NCBI RefSeq assembly: GCF_019056515.1
Contig: NZ_CP064873.1
Span: forward strand, 2,728,001-2,792,000
Length of the DNA stretch: 64,000 nt
Source: Microbacterium paraoxydans
Lineage (GTDB): Bacteria; Actinomycetota; Actinomycetes; Actinomycetales; Microbacteriaceae
Direction: 5' to 3'
Each line of letters starts with the position of its first letter. Positions within the stretch are counted from its first letter, which is position 1. This document shows, piece after piece, positions 34,354 through 42,556 of this stretch. Below the pieces are notes generated by a model. It did not search any database, had not been told where the DNA came from, and saw nothing but the letters and a program-made list of their open reading frames with translations. A program made the translations under genes and the position numbers.

Positions 34354-35496
34354 TCACACCACCGGCAACACGGCGGAGACGAGCCAATGCCCGTCCACCT
34401 CCCCGGCGCTGAACTCGCCGCTGGCGCCCATCACGCGTTCGGCCATCCGTCCGAGTCCGGTCCGGCTGGAGGAGAGCTCGCGACGCGGCGTCGTGGGCAG
34501 CGGACTCCGCAGCGACAGGTGGGCCTTGTCGTCGTCCACGGCGAGACGGATCTCGACGGTGCCGGGGCCCGCGTACTTCAGGACGTTCGTCGCCGACTCG
34601 CGCACGATGCGCGCGAGCACGATCTCCACGGCCCGGGGGATGCGCTCGTCGCCGGGGTCGCCATCGAGGATGACCTCGTGCCCGGCCGCTTCGAACTCGG
34701 TCTGCGCCTCCTCGACCGCCGCGACGAGGTCGCCCGTCGGCATACCCGCGGCACGGGGGCCGTCGTCGGCGAGGTCGATCACGAAACGGAGGTCGGTCAT
34801 GGCCTTCCGGGCGGCGACACGGATCGCCTCCCGGGAGCCATCGCTGGCGTCGGGGTCTTCGAGCATCTGCACGTGCAGCGACACCACCGTGAGGTGGTGC
34901 GCGATGCTGTCGTGCAACTCGCCGGCGATCCATCGTCGCTCGGCGAGGACGGCTTCCCGTTCCTGCTCCGCCGCAGCCTCCAGCTCGTGCTCGAGGCGAC
35001 GTCCCCGGTCGAAGGCCAGCCGGAGTCCGAGGCCGATGGCCCCGGCGACCGTGGCCGCAATCAGGTAGATGCCGACATTGACGGGGACATCGGAGTCTCC
35101 GTACGCCATGACCGACGCAGCGACGAGGAAGACTCCGGTGTACGAGAGAACAAGAGGGGTCCAACCCAGGCGCATGACCAGCGCAGACGCCAGGGCGGCG
35201 GTGATGAGGACCTGCGATTCGGTCCCCGTGAAGAAGGAGGCCACCAGGACGACACCGATCGCACACGTGGCGATCAGAGGCGACCAGAGAAACAGAGCGG
35301 TAGCCAGAGTGGAGGCGATGCTCACCGCGGAGGCGAGGGGATTCACGGTGGGATCCGTGAAAAGAGTGAAGACGTCGATCGCGACCATCACGCCGATGAT
35401 CGCGAGGATGACGATGCTCTCCACGCGTGTGAGGCGTTCGCCGCGTGCGAGTCGGAAAATGTCAGGCACCGCCCGTTTTGACTGGTCTAAGGCCAT
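34354..35496 (-). CDS. Sensor histidine kinase (HisKA_3 type)
   Basis: A 380-residue kinase. The N-terminal half has about six hydrophobic segments (VESIVILAIIGVMVAIDVFTLF, LATALFLWSPLIATCAIGVVLVASFF, VNVGIYLIAATVAGAIGLGLRLAF). The cytoplasmic part has the HisKA_3 box ERRWIAGELHDSIAHHLTVVSLHVQML and an HATPase with IVRESATNVLKYA and RTGLGRMAERV. A response regulator is divergent at 35723. The ATG at 35496 follows TAGGAGACAG. A 15-codon ORF with a strong Shine-Dalgarno sequence lies just upstream. The region 34140-35722 is visibly less GC-rich than its surroundings. Confidence 0.9.
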   Translation of the reverse strand: MALDQSKRAVPDIFRLARGERLTRVESIVILAIIGVMVAIDVFTLFTDPTVNPLASAVSIASTLATALFLWSPLIATCAIGVVLVASFFTGTESQVLITAALASALVMRLGWTPLVLSYTGVFLVAASVMAYGDSDVPVNVGIYLIAATVAGAIGLGLRLAFDRGRRLEHELEAAAEQEREAVLAERRWIAGELHDSIAHHLTVVSLHVQMLEDPDASDGSREAIRVAARKAMTDLRFVIDLADDGPRAAGMPTGDLVAAVEEAQTEFEAAGHEVILDGDPGDERIPRAVEIVLARIVRESATNVLKYAGPGTVEIRLAVDDDKAHLSLRSPLPTTPRRELSSSRTGLGRMAERVMGASGEFSAGEVDGHWLVSAVLPVV

Positions 35497-35525
35497 GGTG
35501 CACTGTCTCCTATTCGCCAGCTATC

Positions 35526-35573
35526 CTAGCGAGTGAAACCGAAAAGCTTGCCAACCTGCTGCCAGAAAGTCAT
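35526..35573 (-). CDS. Possible 15-residue leader or signal peptide
   Basis: A very short ORF encodes MTFWQQVGKLFGFTR. GGAGG lies eight bases before the ATG (cctcc on + at 35582-35586), better than most genes here. The peptide is amphipathic, with aromatic and cationic residues. It ends 29 bases before the kinase start, in the same direction. It could be a leader peptide, a secreted signal sensed by the kinase, or chance. No export signal is present. Confidence 0.4.
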   Translation of the reverse strand: MTFWQQVGKLFGFTR

Positions 35574-35659
35574 TACATTCACCTCCGTTCTAGTGCCGTT
35601 TGTCGATGTCTGTATTCATCTTCTCGGCGGCGCGCGGAGCGCACATCTGGCGTTCGTCC

Positions 35660-35681
35660 AGACCTCGATAGCCAAAGGTCT
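35660..35681. promoter_or_regulatory. AGACCT-N10-AGGTCT inverted repeat
   Basis: The perfect 6-bp arms (35660-35665, 35676-35681) lie between the divergent kinase and response-regulator genes, 42 bp before the regulator start. The length of the site fits a NarL-type dimer; autoregulation is inferred. Confidence 0.45.
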
Positions 35682-35722
35682 ACATCCTCAGAGCGCCCGC
35701 TTCACGCCGTTAGGCTTCCTCC

Positions 35723-36376
35723 ATGCAGGAAATCCGCGTGGTGATCGTCGATGACGATCCTCTGGTCCGCTCCGCGCTGTCGCACTTCGTGTCGCGCGCG
35801 CCCGAGATCACGGTCGTGGCGCAGGCGGAGGACGGTGTGGAGGCCCTTACGACGGTCGAGCGCGAGAAGCCCGACGTCGTGATGATGGACGTCCAGATGC
35901 CGGAGATGAACGGCATCGAGGCGACTGCGGCGATCGCCGAACGGTGGCCTGACGTGCGCATCCTCGCCGTCACCACGCTCGACGGGAGCGACACCGTGCT
36001 GCCCATGCTGAGCGCAGGCGCCTCCGGCTACCTGCTCAAGGACTCCAGCGCGGAGGAGATCGTCACGGGCGTGCGCGAGGTGTTCGCGGGAGCGAGCTCG
36101 CTGTCGCCCCGCATCGCGTCGATGCTCATCCGCCATGTGCGCGACTCCACCCCCACCGCGGCGGCGGAGACCCTCGAACCGCTCACCGAGCGCGAGGAGG
36201 AGGTGCTGCAGTGCCTCGCGAAGGGCATGTCCAATGCCGAGATCGCGAAGGCGCTCATCGTCTCGGAGGGAACCGTGAAGGCCCACCTCGGTCGCATGAT
36301 GTCGAAGTGGCACCTGCGCGACCGCGTGCAGATCCTCGTCACGGCCGCCCACGCCGGCCTCGTCACCTTCCGGTGA
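35723..36376 (+). CDS. LuxR/NarL-type response regulator
   Basis: A 217-residue regulator. Receiver domain: VVIVDDDPLVRSALSHF, phospho-Asp in VVMMDVQMPEMNG, Thr in AVTTLDG and Lys in YLLKDSS. The C-terminal LuxR domain is LTEREEEVLQCLAKGMSNAEIAKALIVSEGTVKAHLGRMMSKWHLRDRVQ. It is divergent from the kinase at 34354-35496 and surely its partner. The ATG at 35723 is preceded by a weak TTCCTCC region with no good Shine-Dalgarno sequence. Likely autoregulated through the inverted repeat upstream. Confidence 0.92.
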   Translation: MQEIRVVIVDDDPLVRSALSHFVSRAPEITVVAQAEDGVEALTTVEREKPDVVMMDVQMPEMNGIEATAAIAERWPDVRILAVTTLDGSDTVLPMLSAGASGYLLKDSSAEEIVTGVREVFAGASSLSPRIASMLIRHVRDSTPTAAAETLEPLTEREEEVLQCLAKGMSNAEIAKALIVSEGTVKAHLGRMMSKWHLRDRVQILVTAAHAGLVTFR

Positions 36377-36385
36377 GCCGCGGCC

Positions 36386-37249
36386 TCAGAGCGCGAGCAG
36401 CACGATCCCGGTGAGGACGACCAGCGAGGCGCCGATCCGCCAGCCGGGCCGGGACTCGCGCAGGACGAAGGCGCCGAACAGGCTCACGAGCACGACGCTG
36501 ACCTCCCGCAGCGGTGCCACGAGAGCCACCGGAGCGATCTGGATGGCCGTCAGCACGAGGATGTAGGACAGCGGCGACAGGATGCCGAAGGCCAGGATGC
36601 GCCGCCACTGCGTGCGCCCCAGCGCCACGACCGCACCCCATCGTCCGCGCACCGCCACGGAATAGAACGGCACCTGCAGCAGCGTCGTCCCGACCATGAA
36701 CGCCACGGGTGACAGCTCCCACTCCCGCACCGCGTGGGCGTCCCAGATCGTGTAGACCGCGATGGCCACGCCGGTGAGAGCACCGAACAGGAGGCCGGGG
36801 TCGATGCGGCGCCCGCTGCCCGCCGGACGGCGGTCGACGAACCCGATCGCGACCACACCGGCGATCACCGCGGCGACGCCGACGAGCGCCAGGGCCGAGG
36901 GGCGTTCGCCGAGCAGGAGCACGGCGACGATCACGGAGAGGAAGGGGCCGGTGCCGCGTGCGGTCGCATAGACGGTCGACAGGCTGCCCTCCCGGTAGCC
37001 GCGCTGCAGCACGGCCATGTAGGCGACGTGCAGGACCGCGGAGACCGAGACCCCGAGCGCGAACGAGCCGAGGTCGACCGCACCGAGTCCGCCCGTGAAC
37101 GGCACGGCCCCGATCCAGACGGCGGTGCTGGCGACCGCACCCCACCACAGGAACGGCGAGCCGGCGCGGCTGATGCCGTGCGCGATGACGTTCCAGGACG
37201 CGTGGGCGATCGCGGCGGCGAGGACGAGGACGAGAGCGACAGCGGACAC
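36386..37249 (-). CDS. EamA family transporter
   Basis: A 287-residue drug/metabolite transporter with ten helices in two EamA repeats. Segments include AAAIAHASWNVIAHGISRAG, YREGSLSTVYATARGTGPFLSVIVAVLLLGE and LAFGILSPLSYILVLTAIQIAPVALVAPLREVSVVLVSLFGAFVLRE. The substrate is unknown. I chose the GTG at 37249 (SAVALVLVLAAAIAHA), where the first membrane helix starts and a GAAGG sequence precedes it. It converges on the response regulator, with nine bases between the stops. Confidence 0.85.
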   Translation of the reverse strand: MSAVALVLVLAAAIAHASWNVIAHGISRAGSPFLWWGAVASTAVWIGAVPFTGGLGAVDLGSFALGVSVSAVLHVAYMAVLQRGYREGSLSTVYATARGTGPFLSVIVAVLLLGERPSALALVGVAAVIAGVVAIGFVDRRPAGSGRRIDPGLLFGALTGVAIAVYTIWDAHAVREWELSPVAFMVGTTLLQVPFYSVAVRGRWGAVVALGRTQWRRILAFGILSPLSYILVLTAIQIAPVALVAPLREVSVVLVSLFGAFVLRESRPGWRIGASLVVLTGIVLLAL

Positions 37250-37476
37250 GGCAGACCCTTCCCTCCGCCGCGGGCGCGACGAATCGGGTCCTCCGGGCTT
37301 TTGTCCTGTCAGATGACGGCCCTCCTGCGGAGGAGGACCGTGGCGCCGCTCGGACCAGACGGGTGCAGACCCCGGAACCCTAGGCGCTATCGCCACCACC
37401 CTATCTCCGACCGGGAGGGGCGCGGTGACCAGGCGCGACTACGCTCGAAGGACACCCTGCGCAGGAAGGTCATGCC

Positions 37477-38760
37477 ATGCCCGTCACCCCGGACGCCCTC
37501 GCCCACGCCGAAGACCTCGCCGACTTCGTCGCCGCCTCCCCGTCGAGCTATCACGCCGCCGCCGAGACCGCCCGCCGTCTGGAGGAGACCGGGTTCACAC
37601 GGCTGCAGGAGGCGGACGCCTGGCCTGCGCAGCCCGGAGGCCGGTACCTCGTGGTCCGCGACGGCGCGACGATCGCGTGGGTGGTGCCGGAGGATGCGTC
37701 TTCCACGACGCCCGTGCACGTGTTCGGAGCGCACACCGACTCCCCCGGCTTCAAGCTCAAGCCGCAGCCCACCACCGGAGCCCGCGGCTGGCTGCAGGCC
37801 GCCGTCGAGGTGTACGGCGGTCCGCTGCTGAACTCCTGGCTCGACCGGGAGCTGCGCCTCGCCGGCCGGCTCGCCCTCGCCGACGGCCGGGTCGTCCTCG
37901 CCGACACCGGAGCCCTGCTGCGCCTCCCCCAGCTCGCCATCCACCTCGATCGCGGGGTCAACAACGGCCTCGCGCTCGACAAGCAGACCGAGACGCAGCC
38001 GGTGTGGGGTCTGGGCGATCCGACCGAGGCCGATCTGCTGGCCGAGCTCGCCGACTCCGCCGGCGTGGACGCCGCAGAGATCCGCGGCTACGACGTCGTG
38101 GTCGCCGACGCCGCGCGGGGTGCCGTGTTCGGCAAGGACGACGCGTTCTTCGCCTCCGGCCGGCTCGACGACCTCGCCTCGGTGCACGCGGGCGTCGTGG
38201 CCCTCGCGGCACACGCCCCCGTGGCGGGCGCGCCGATCGCGATCCTCGCCGCGTTCGATCACGAAGAGCTCGGTTCCGAGTCGCGCTCCGGCGCCGCAGG
38301 CCCCTTCCTCGAAGACGTTCTGGAACGGCTGTACGCGGGGCTCGGCGCCGACGGCTCCGCCCGCCGCCAGGCGTACGCGTCGTCGTGGTGCCTGTCCAGC
38401 GACGTGGGGCACTCCGTGCACCCGAACTACATCGGCCGGCACGACCCCGTCGTGCAGCCCGTGCTCGGCTCCGGACCCATCCTCAAGCTCAACGCCAACC
38501 AGCGCTATGCGACCGATGCGGTCGGCGCCGCCTCGTGGCGGAACTGGTGCGATCGGGCCGAGGTGGTGACGCAGGAGTTCGTCTCGAACAACAGCGTGCC
38601 GTGCGGCTCGACGATCGGCCCGATCACCGCGACCCGGCTCGGCATCCGGACGGTCGACGTGGGCATCCCGATCCTCTCGATGCACTCCGCCCGCGAGCTC
38701 GCCGGCGTCTCGGACCTGCACGACCTGACCCGCGTGGCCGGGGCCTTCTTCGCCGGCTGA
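37477..38760 (+). CDS. M18 family aminopeptidase
   Basis: A 427-residue zinc aminopeptidase of the PepD/ApeB (M18) family. The di-zinc ligands and catalytic acids are seen in FGAHTDSPGFKLKPQP (His, Asp), SGRLDDLASVHAG (Asp), FDHEELGSESRSGA (catalytic Glu-Glu) and the C-terminal SMHSARELAG (His). YASSWCLSSDVGHSVHPNY is also conserved. It removes N-terminal, mostly acidic or neutral, residues from peptides in the cytoplasm. Length is standard. ATG at 37477 follows AGGAAGGTC. Confidence 0.93.
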   Translation: MPVTPDALAHAEDLADFVAASPSSYHAAAETARRLEETGFTRLQEADAWPAQPGGRYLVVRDGATIAWVVPEDASSTTPVHVFGAHTDSPGFKLKPQPTTGARGWLQAAVEVYGGPLLNSWLDRELRLAGRLALADGRVVLADTGALLRLPQLAIHLDRGVNNGLALDKQTETQPVWGLGDPTEADLLAELADSAGVDAAEIRGYDVVVADAARGAVFGKDDAFFASGRLDDLASVHAGVVALAAHAPVAGAPIAILAAFDHEELGSESRSGAAGPFLEDVLERLYAGLGADGSARRQAYASSWCLSSDVGHSVHPNYIGRHDPVVQPVLGSGPILKLNANQRYATDAVGAASWRNWCDRAEVVTQEFVSNNSVPCGSTIGPITATRLGIRTVDVGIPILSMHSARELAGVSDLHDLTRVAGAFFAG

Positions 38761-38804
38761 ATCGGGCCGCGCGGAGTGTGCCCCCGGAGTGCCAGGATGT
38801 GAGG

Positions 38805-40244
38805 ATGACCGACATCAGGCCGGCTCTCATCGAGCGTGCAGGCATCGAGATCATCCCCGAGTCCGAGCGGACCGCCCAGCCCCGCGACCTGTTCTGGCCG
38901 TGGTTCGCGGCGAACGTGTCGGTGTTCGGGATGTCGTACGGCTCGTTCGTGCTCGGCTTCGGCATCTCCTTCTGGCAGGCGACGGTCGTCTCGGTCATCG
39001 GCATCGTCGTGTCGTTCCTGCTGTGCGGACTCATCGCGATCGCGGGCAAGCGCGGGTCGGCGCCGACGATGGTGCTCTCCCGGGCCGCGTTCGGCGTGCA
39101 GGGGCAGAAGGTGCCAGGGATCGTGTCCTGGCTCACGTCGATCGGGTGGGAGACGTTCCTCGCGATCATGGCCGTGCTCGCGACGGCGACCGTCATCACG
39201 CAGCTCGGCGGCGACGGCGACAGTCTGTGGCTGAAGATCCTCGCGACCGTGATCGTCGCCGCGCTGATCGTCGCCGCCTCCGTGCTCGGGTACCACACGA
39301 TCATGCGGCTGCAGTCGGTGCTGACGTGGATCACCGGCGTCGTGACGATCGTCTACATCATCCTCGCGGCGCCGACCATCGACCTCGCTGCGGTGCTGGC
39401 CCGTCCTGACGGGGGCATCGGCCAGGTCGTCGGCGCGCTCGTGATGGTGATGACCGGATTCGGGCTGGGGTGGATCAACATCGCCGCGGACTGGTCGCGC
39501 TATCAGAAGCGCACCGCGTCCGACGGGGCGATCGTCGCCTGGAACACCATCGGCGGATCGGTGGCACCGGTCATCCTCGTCGTCTTCGGTCTGCTGCTCG
39601 CGGGATCGGACGAGGAGCTCATGGTCGCGATCGCCGCCGATCCGATCGGCGCGCTGGCGAGCATCCTGCCCGTGTGGGTGCTCGTGCCGTTCCTGTTCAC
39701 GGCCGTGCTCGCGCTCGTCTCCGGCGCAGTGCTCGGCATCTACTCCTCGGGCCTGACCCTGCTCAGCCTCGGCATCCGCATCCCGCGGCCGTCGGCGGCG
39801 GCGATCGACGGCGCGATCCTCACCGCGGGCACCATCTTCGTGGTCTTCTTCGCGACCGACTTCCTCGGCCCGTTCCAGAGCTTCCTCATCACCCTCGGCG
39901 TGCCGCTGGCCTCCTGGGCCGGCATCCTCATCGCCGACATCCTGCGTCGCCGGAAGGACTACGACGAGGCGGCCCTGTTCGACAGCCGCGGCCGCTACGG
40001 CGCCTGGGACTGGACCTCGATCGGCACCATGGTCGTCGCGAGCGTGATCGGGTGGGGCCTCGTCCTCAACGGCTTCGCGGACTCGGCGCCGTGGAACAAC
40101 TGGCAGGGATACCTCCTGTTCCTCGTCGGCGGGACGGACGGGGACTGGGCGTACGCGAACCTCGGGGTGTTCGTGGCGCTCGTGCTCTCGTTCCTCGTGA
40201 CCTGGTTCGCGCGGGCCGGGAAGATCCGGCGGCAGGAGTCGTGA
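38805..40244 (+). CDS. Purine-cytosine permease-like NCS1 transporter
   Basis: A 479-residue NCS1-family transporter with 12 predicted helices. Hallmarks are FWPWFAANVSVFGMSYGSFVLGFGISFWQA in helix 1, SAPTMVLSRAAFGVQGQKVPGIVSWLTSIGWETF and GLGWINIAADWSRYQ. These resemble cytosine/purine:cation symporters. The stop codon overlaps the start of a cysteine hydrolase (GTGA), so the pair probably imports and then hydrolyses one compound, for example a ureide or nicotinamide-like amide. The exact substrate is an inference. ATG at 38805 follows GTGAGG. Confidence 0.88.
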   Translation: MTDIRPALIERAGIEIIPESERTAQPRDLFWPWFAANVSVFGMSYGSFVLGFGISFWQATVVSVIGIVVSFLLCGLIAIAGKRGSAPTMVLSRAAFGVQGQKVPGIVSWLTSIGWETFLAIMAVLATATVITQLGGDGDSLWLKILATVIVAALIVAASVLGYHTIMRLQSVLTWITGVVTIVYIILAAPTIDLAAVLARPDGGIGQVVGALVMVMTGFGLGWINIAADWSRYQKRTASDGAIVAWNTIGGSVAPVILVVFGLLLAGSDEELMVAIAADPIGALASILPVWVLVPFLFTAVLALVSGAVLGIYSSGLTLLSLGIRIPRPSAAAIDGAILTAGTIFVVFFATDFLGPFQSFLITLGVPLASWAGILIADILRRRKDYDEAALFDSRGRYGAWDWTSIGTMVVASVIGWGLVLNGFADSAPWNNWQGYLLFLVGGTDGDWAYANLGVFVALVLSFLVTWFARAGKIRRQES

Positions 40245-40879
40245 GCCCTTCGACAGGCTCAGGGACCCAGGGGGCGGCAGGCTCGGGGACCCAGGGGGCG
40301 GCAGACCGCGGGGCCGAGGAGGCGGCCGGTTCCGCAGACGAGAGCTGGCTCGTGGTAGTCGATCCGCAGGTGATCTTCGCGTCGCCCGACTCGGCCTGGG
40401 GCTCGCCGTTCTTCGCCGCCGCGATGACGAACATCCGGCGCCTCGCGGACGCCTTCGGCGAGCGCGTGCTCGTGACCCGGTGGCTGCCGACGGCCGACCG
40501 CTCGACCTCCTGGGGCGAGTACTTCGCCGCGTGGCCGTTCGCCGACCGCCCCACTGACGACCCGTTGTACGCGCTGGTCCCCGAGGCGGAATGCCTGTCG
40601 CCTCATCCCACCGTCGACCTCCCGACGTTCGGCAAGTGGGGCCCGGAGCTGGAGGCGGTCGTGGGTCGCGGTGGTCGGATCGTGCTGGCGGGCGTGTCCA
40701 CGGACTGCTGCGTCGTGTCCACCGCTCTCGCCGCCGCGGACGCCGGGGCACGCGTGACGCTCGTGGCGGATGCCTGCGCCGGCTCCACGGCCGAGAACCA
40801 CTCCGCCGCCGTGCAGGTCATGTCCCTGTATCCCCCGCAGATCACCGTGACCGACACCGCCACCCTCCTCTCCCCCTGA
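40241..40879 (+). CDS. Isochorismatase-like cysteine hydrolase with repeat-derived N-terminus
   Basis: A 212-residue isochorismatase-superfamily hydrolase. The catalytic triad is D in LVVVDPQVIF, K in TFGKWGPEL and C in GVSTDCCVVSTALAAADAG. The first 35 residues (SPSTGSGTQGAAGSGTQGAAD) are encoded by a dispersed DNA repeat and are not family sequence; the real domain begins at about SWLVVVD. The GTG start overlaps the permease stop, and no better start lies between the repeat and the domain. The likely role is hydrolysis of the amide or ureide brought in by the permease. Confidence 0.85.
   Translation: MSPSTGSGTQGAAGSGTQGAADRGAEEAAGSADESWLVVVDPQVIFASPDSAWGSPFFAAAMTNIRRLADAFGERVLVTRWLPTADRSTSWGEYFAAWPFADRPTDDPLYALVPEAECLSPHPTVDLPTFGKWGPELEAVVGRGGRIVLAGVSTDCCVVSTALAAADAGARVTLVADACAGSTAENHSAAVQVMSLYPPQITVTDTATLLSP
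40246..40296. repeat. Dispersed TTCGACAGGCTCAG repeat in the hydrolase gene
   Basis: A full copy (40246-40271) and a short copy (40278-40296) lie at the start of the cysteine hydrolase. The 26 bases of the full copy are identical to 45998-46023 in kynU and reverse complementary, in the main part, to the phnE array. Confidence 0.85.
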
Positions 40880-41191
40880 CCCCCTCCCCCGGGCCCGCAT
40901 CCCGCGCCCGTGCCGGACGGAAATCGCACCTCCGCACACCGTTTCGCGCCCGTTTTCGATCCCGCACGCCGGCGAGCCCTGCCAGCGGGACGGATTCCGC
41001 CCCTCGCGCGGGCCCACCGGGCACGTTTTCGATCCCGCACGGAGTCCCCGTCGCGGGACGCGAAATGCACCTCCGCCGCGCGACGGCGGTGCGTTATCGA
41101 TCCGGCACCGTGGTGCGGCGTTCGGGCGGGACGGAAAGTGCACCTCGGCAGAGGCGGTGAGGAGCTTTATCGAACCCGACAGGGGCGAGCG
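40880..41191. repeat. Four-fold tandem palindromic repeat in a non-coding gap
   Basis: This 312-bp gap between convergent genes has no gene. It alternates GCGGGACGGAAA-type and GTTTTCGATCCCGCAC-type units. The second unit starts at 40952, 41025, 41093 (degenerate) and about 41165, spacing about 70 bp; the first unit starts at 40912, 40986, 41053 and 41127. The two units are partly reverse complementary, so each repeat can form a hairpin. REP-like or terminator-cluster function is possible. Confidence 0.75.
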
Positions 41192-41902
41192 TCAGGCGTG
41201 GGCGCGGACCGCGGCGGCGATGTCGGCGGGAGTTCCGCGCCACGGAGCACCATGGCCGGGAAGGACCCACTCGGCGTCGAGCGCCGCGAGGCGGTCGAGC
41301 GAGGCCAGGGCTTCCGCGGGCTCGTCGGTGAACGGGGCGGGTTGCGCGCCCTCCTCCCCCGTGAGCACATGCCGCGTGGTCAGGGTGTCACCGACGAACA
41401 CCGCGCCGACCGCCGGGACGTGCACCGCGATGCTCCCCGGCGAGTGCCCCGGAAGACCCACGACGATCGGGGCCCCGGGGAGGTCGAGCACGTCACCGTC
41501 CGCGACCTCGGAAACCTCGGTGACGTAGCGCGTGCGGAGCGCACTCTTGCGGAGGCCGTAGGCGAGGAACCCGAGCATGGGACCGATCCGGGAAGGACCC
41601 ATCGGGGTCTTCGGCTTCTCCCCGGTACGCACGCGGTGTGCATCGGCGCCGTGGATGTACACCGGAACGCCGGACTCGCGACGCAGTCGTTCCGCGAATC
41701 CGATGTGGTCGCTGTCGCCGTGGGTCAGCACGAGTCCGCGGATGTCGGACAGCGGGCGGCCGATCACGGCGAGCTCCCGCTGAAGGTCATGCCAGTGCCC
41801 GGGCAACCCGGCGTCGACGAGGGTGATGCCCTCGGGCAGGTCGATGAGGTACGAGGCGACGATGTCGTTGCCGAGGCGGTGGAGGTGAGGGGCGAGCTTC
41901 AT
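41192..41902 (-). CDS. Metallo-beta-lactamase fold hydrolase
   Basis: A 236-residue MBL-fold hydrolase. The zinc motif is LTHGDSDHIG (THxDxDH), with further ligands H in GLPGHSPGS and D in FVGDTL, and the C-terminal PGHGAPW. It resembles glyoxalase II-like or quorum-lactonase-type enzymes, but the substrate cannot be told. The gene is divergent from a TetR regulator with paired operators in the 78-bp gap, so it is very likely its target. The ATG at 41902 follows AGGATCATC. Confidence 0.88.
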   Translation of the reverse strand: MKLAPHLHRLGNDIVASYLIDLPEGITLVDAGLPGHWHDLQRELAVIGRPLSDIRGLVLTHGDSDHIGFAERLRRESGVPVYIHGADAHRVRTGEKPKTPMGPSRIGPMLGFLAYGLRKSALRTRYVTEVSEVADGDVLDLPGAPIVVGLPGHSPGSIAVHVPAVGAVFVGDTLTTRHVLTGEEGAQPAPFTDEPAEALASLDRLAALDAEWVLPGHGAPWRGTPADIAAAVRAHA

Positions 41903-41925
41903 GATGATCCTCTCGGGCGATTGCG

Positions 41926-41968
41926 ATGGCTACGTTACGTAGCTATCATGGCTACTGTCAATAGCCAT
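41926..41968. promoter_or_regulatory. Two tandem TetR-type operators
   Basis: Site 1 (41926-41946) is ATGGCTA-N7-TAGCTAT and site 2 (41948-41968) is ATGGCTA-N7-TAGCCAT. They are 22 bp apart, about two helical turns. They fill the gap between the MBL hydrolase and the TetR gene. The core GCTACGTTACGTAGC of site 1 is itself a perfect palindrome. Confidence 0.8.
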
Positions 41969-41980
41969 CGAGGAGGATCC

Positions 41981-42505
41981 ATGCCCACCCCCGAACGCAC
42001 GTCGATCGATGCCATCGTCGCGGCCGGCCAGGAGATCATCGAGGCCGACGGTCCTGCGGGGCTCACGATGCAGGCGGTCGCGGAGCGTGTCGGCGTGCGG
42101 GCCCCCTCCCTCTACAAGCGCGTGCGCGATCGTGAGGCGTTGCGAGTCGCGGTCGCCACGGCATCCGTCGATGCCCTCGCGACCCAGCTCGAGGCGGCCG
42201 GCGACGACCTCTCCACGCTCGCCCGGACCTATCGCACCTTCGCTCATGCGCACCCGGAGGGTTTCCGCCTCATGTTCAACGCCGCGGTCTCCCGCGAGGC
42301 CCTGGAACGCTCCGCCGCCCCCGTCATCCGCGCCTGCGCCACCGCGGTCGGCGAGACGGACGCTCTCGACGCCGCGCGTCTCTTCACCGCCTGGGCCACC
42401 GGATTCCTGCAGATGGAGCTGTCCGGGGCGTTCCGACTCGGCGGTGACGTCGACCGCGCCTTCGAGTACGGCCTCCGGCGTCTCCTCGCGAGCCTCGCCG
42501 GGTGA
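41981..42505 (+). CDS. TetR/AcrR family regulator
   Basis: A 174-residue repressor. The N-terminal helix-turn-helix is IDAIVAAGQEIIEADGPAGLTMQAVAERVGVRAPSLYKRVRDREAL, residues 9-54. The C-terminal domain has FRTFAHAHPEGFRLMFNAAV-like features of the TetR_C_33/WHG group (YRTFAHAHPEGFRLMF). The ATG at 41981 follows AGGAGGATCC, a perfect Shine-Dalgarno sequence, only 12 bases after the second operator. It likely represses itself and the divergent MBL hydrolase. The ligand is unknown. Confidence 0.92.
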   Translation: MPTPERTSIDAIVAAGQEIIEADGPAGLTMQAVAERVGVRAPSLYKRVRDREALRVAVATASVDALATQLEAAGDDLSTLARTYRTFAHAHPEGFRLMFNAAVSREALERSAAPVIRACATAVGETDALDAARLFTAWATGFLQMELSGAFRLGGDVDRAFEYGLRRLLASLAG

Positions 42506-42556
42506 GGACGCTCGTCATTCCCGGTCCATGACGGCGGATGCTGGCACACTGAGGCC

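Noticed and set aside
35445..35754. Plus-strand ORFs of 99 and 73 codons before the response regulator
   Set aside because: They have no ribosome-binding site, overlap the kinase start and response-regulator start, and have no coding bias.
37250..37476. A riboswitch or small RNA in the gap before the M18 aminopeptidase
   Set aside because: CCTCCT and AGGAGG can pair, but I could not match any known riboswitch or other conserved fold; kept as plain intergenic DNA.
40615..41160. ORF of about 189 codons reading through the tandem repeats
   Set aside because: It lies partly inside the hydrolase gene in another frame and partly in palindromic repeats, with no ribosome-binding site.
40880..41191. 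CRISPR-like array
   Set aside because: The repeats are palindromic, degenerate and about 70 bp apart with no constant-size spacers; no cas genes are present.
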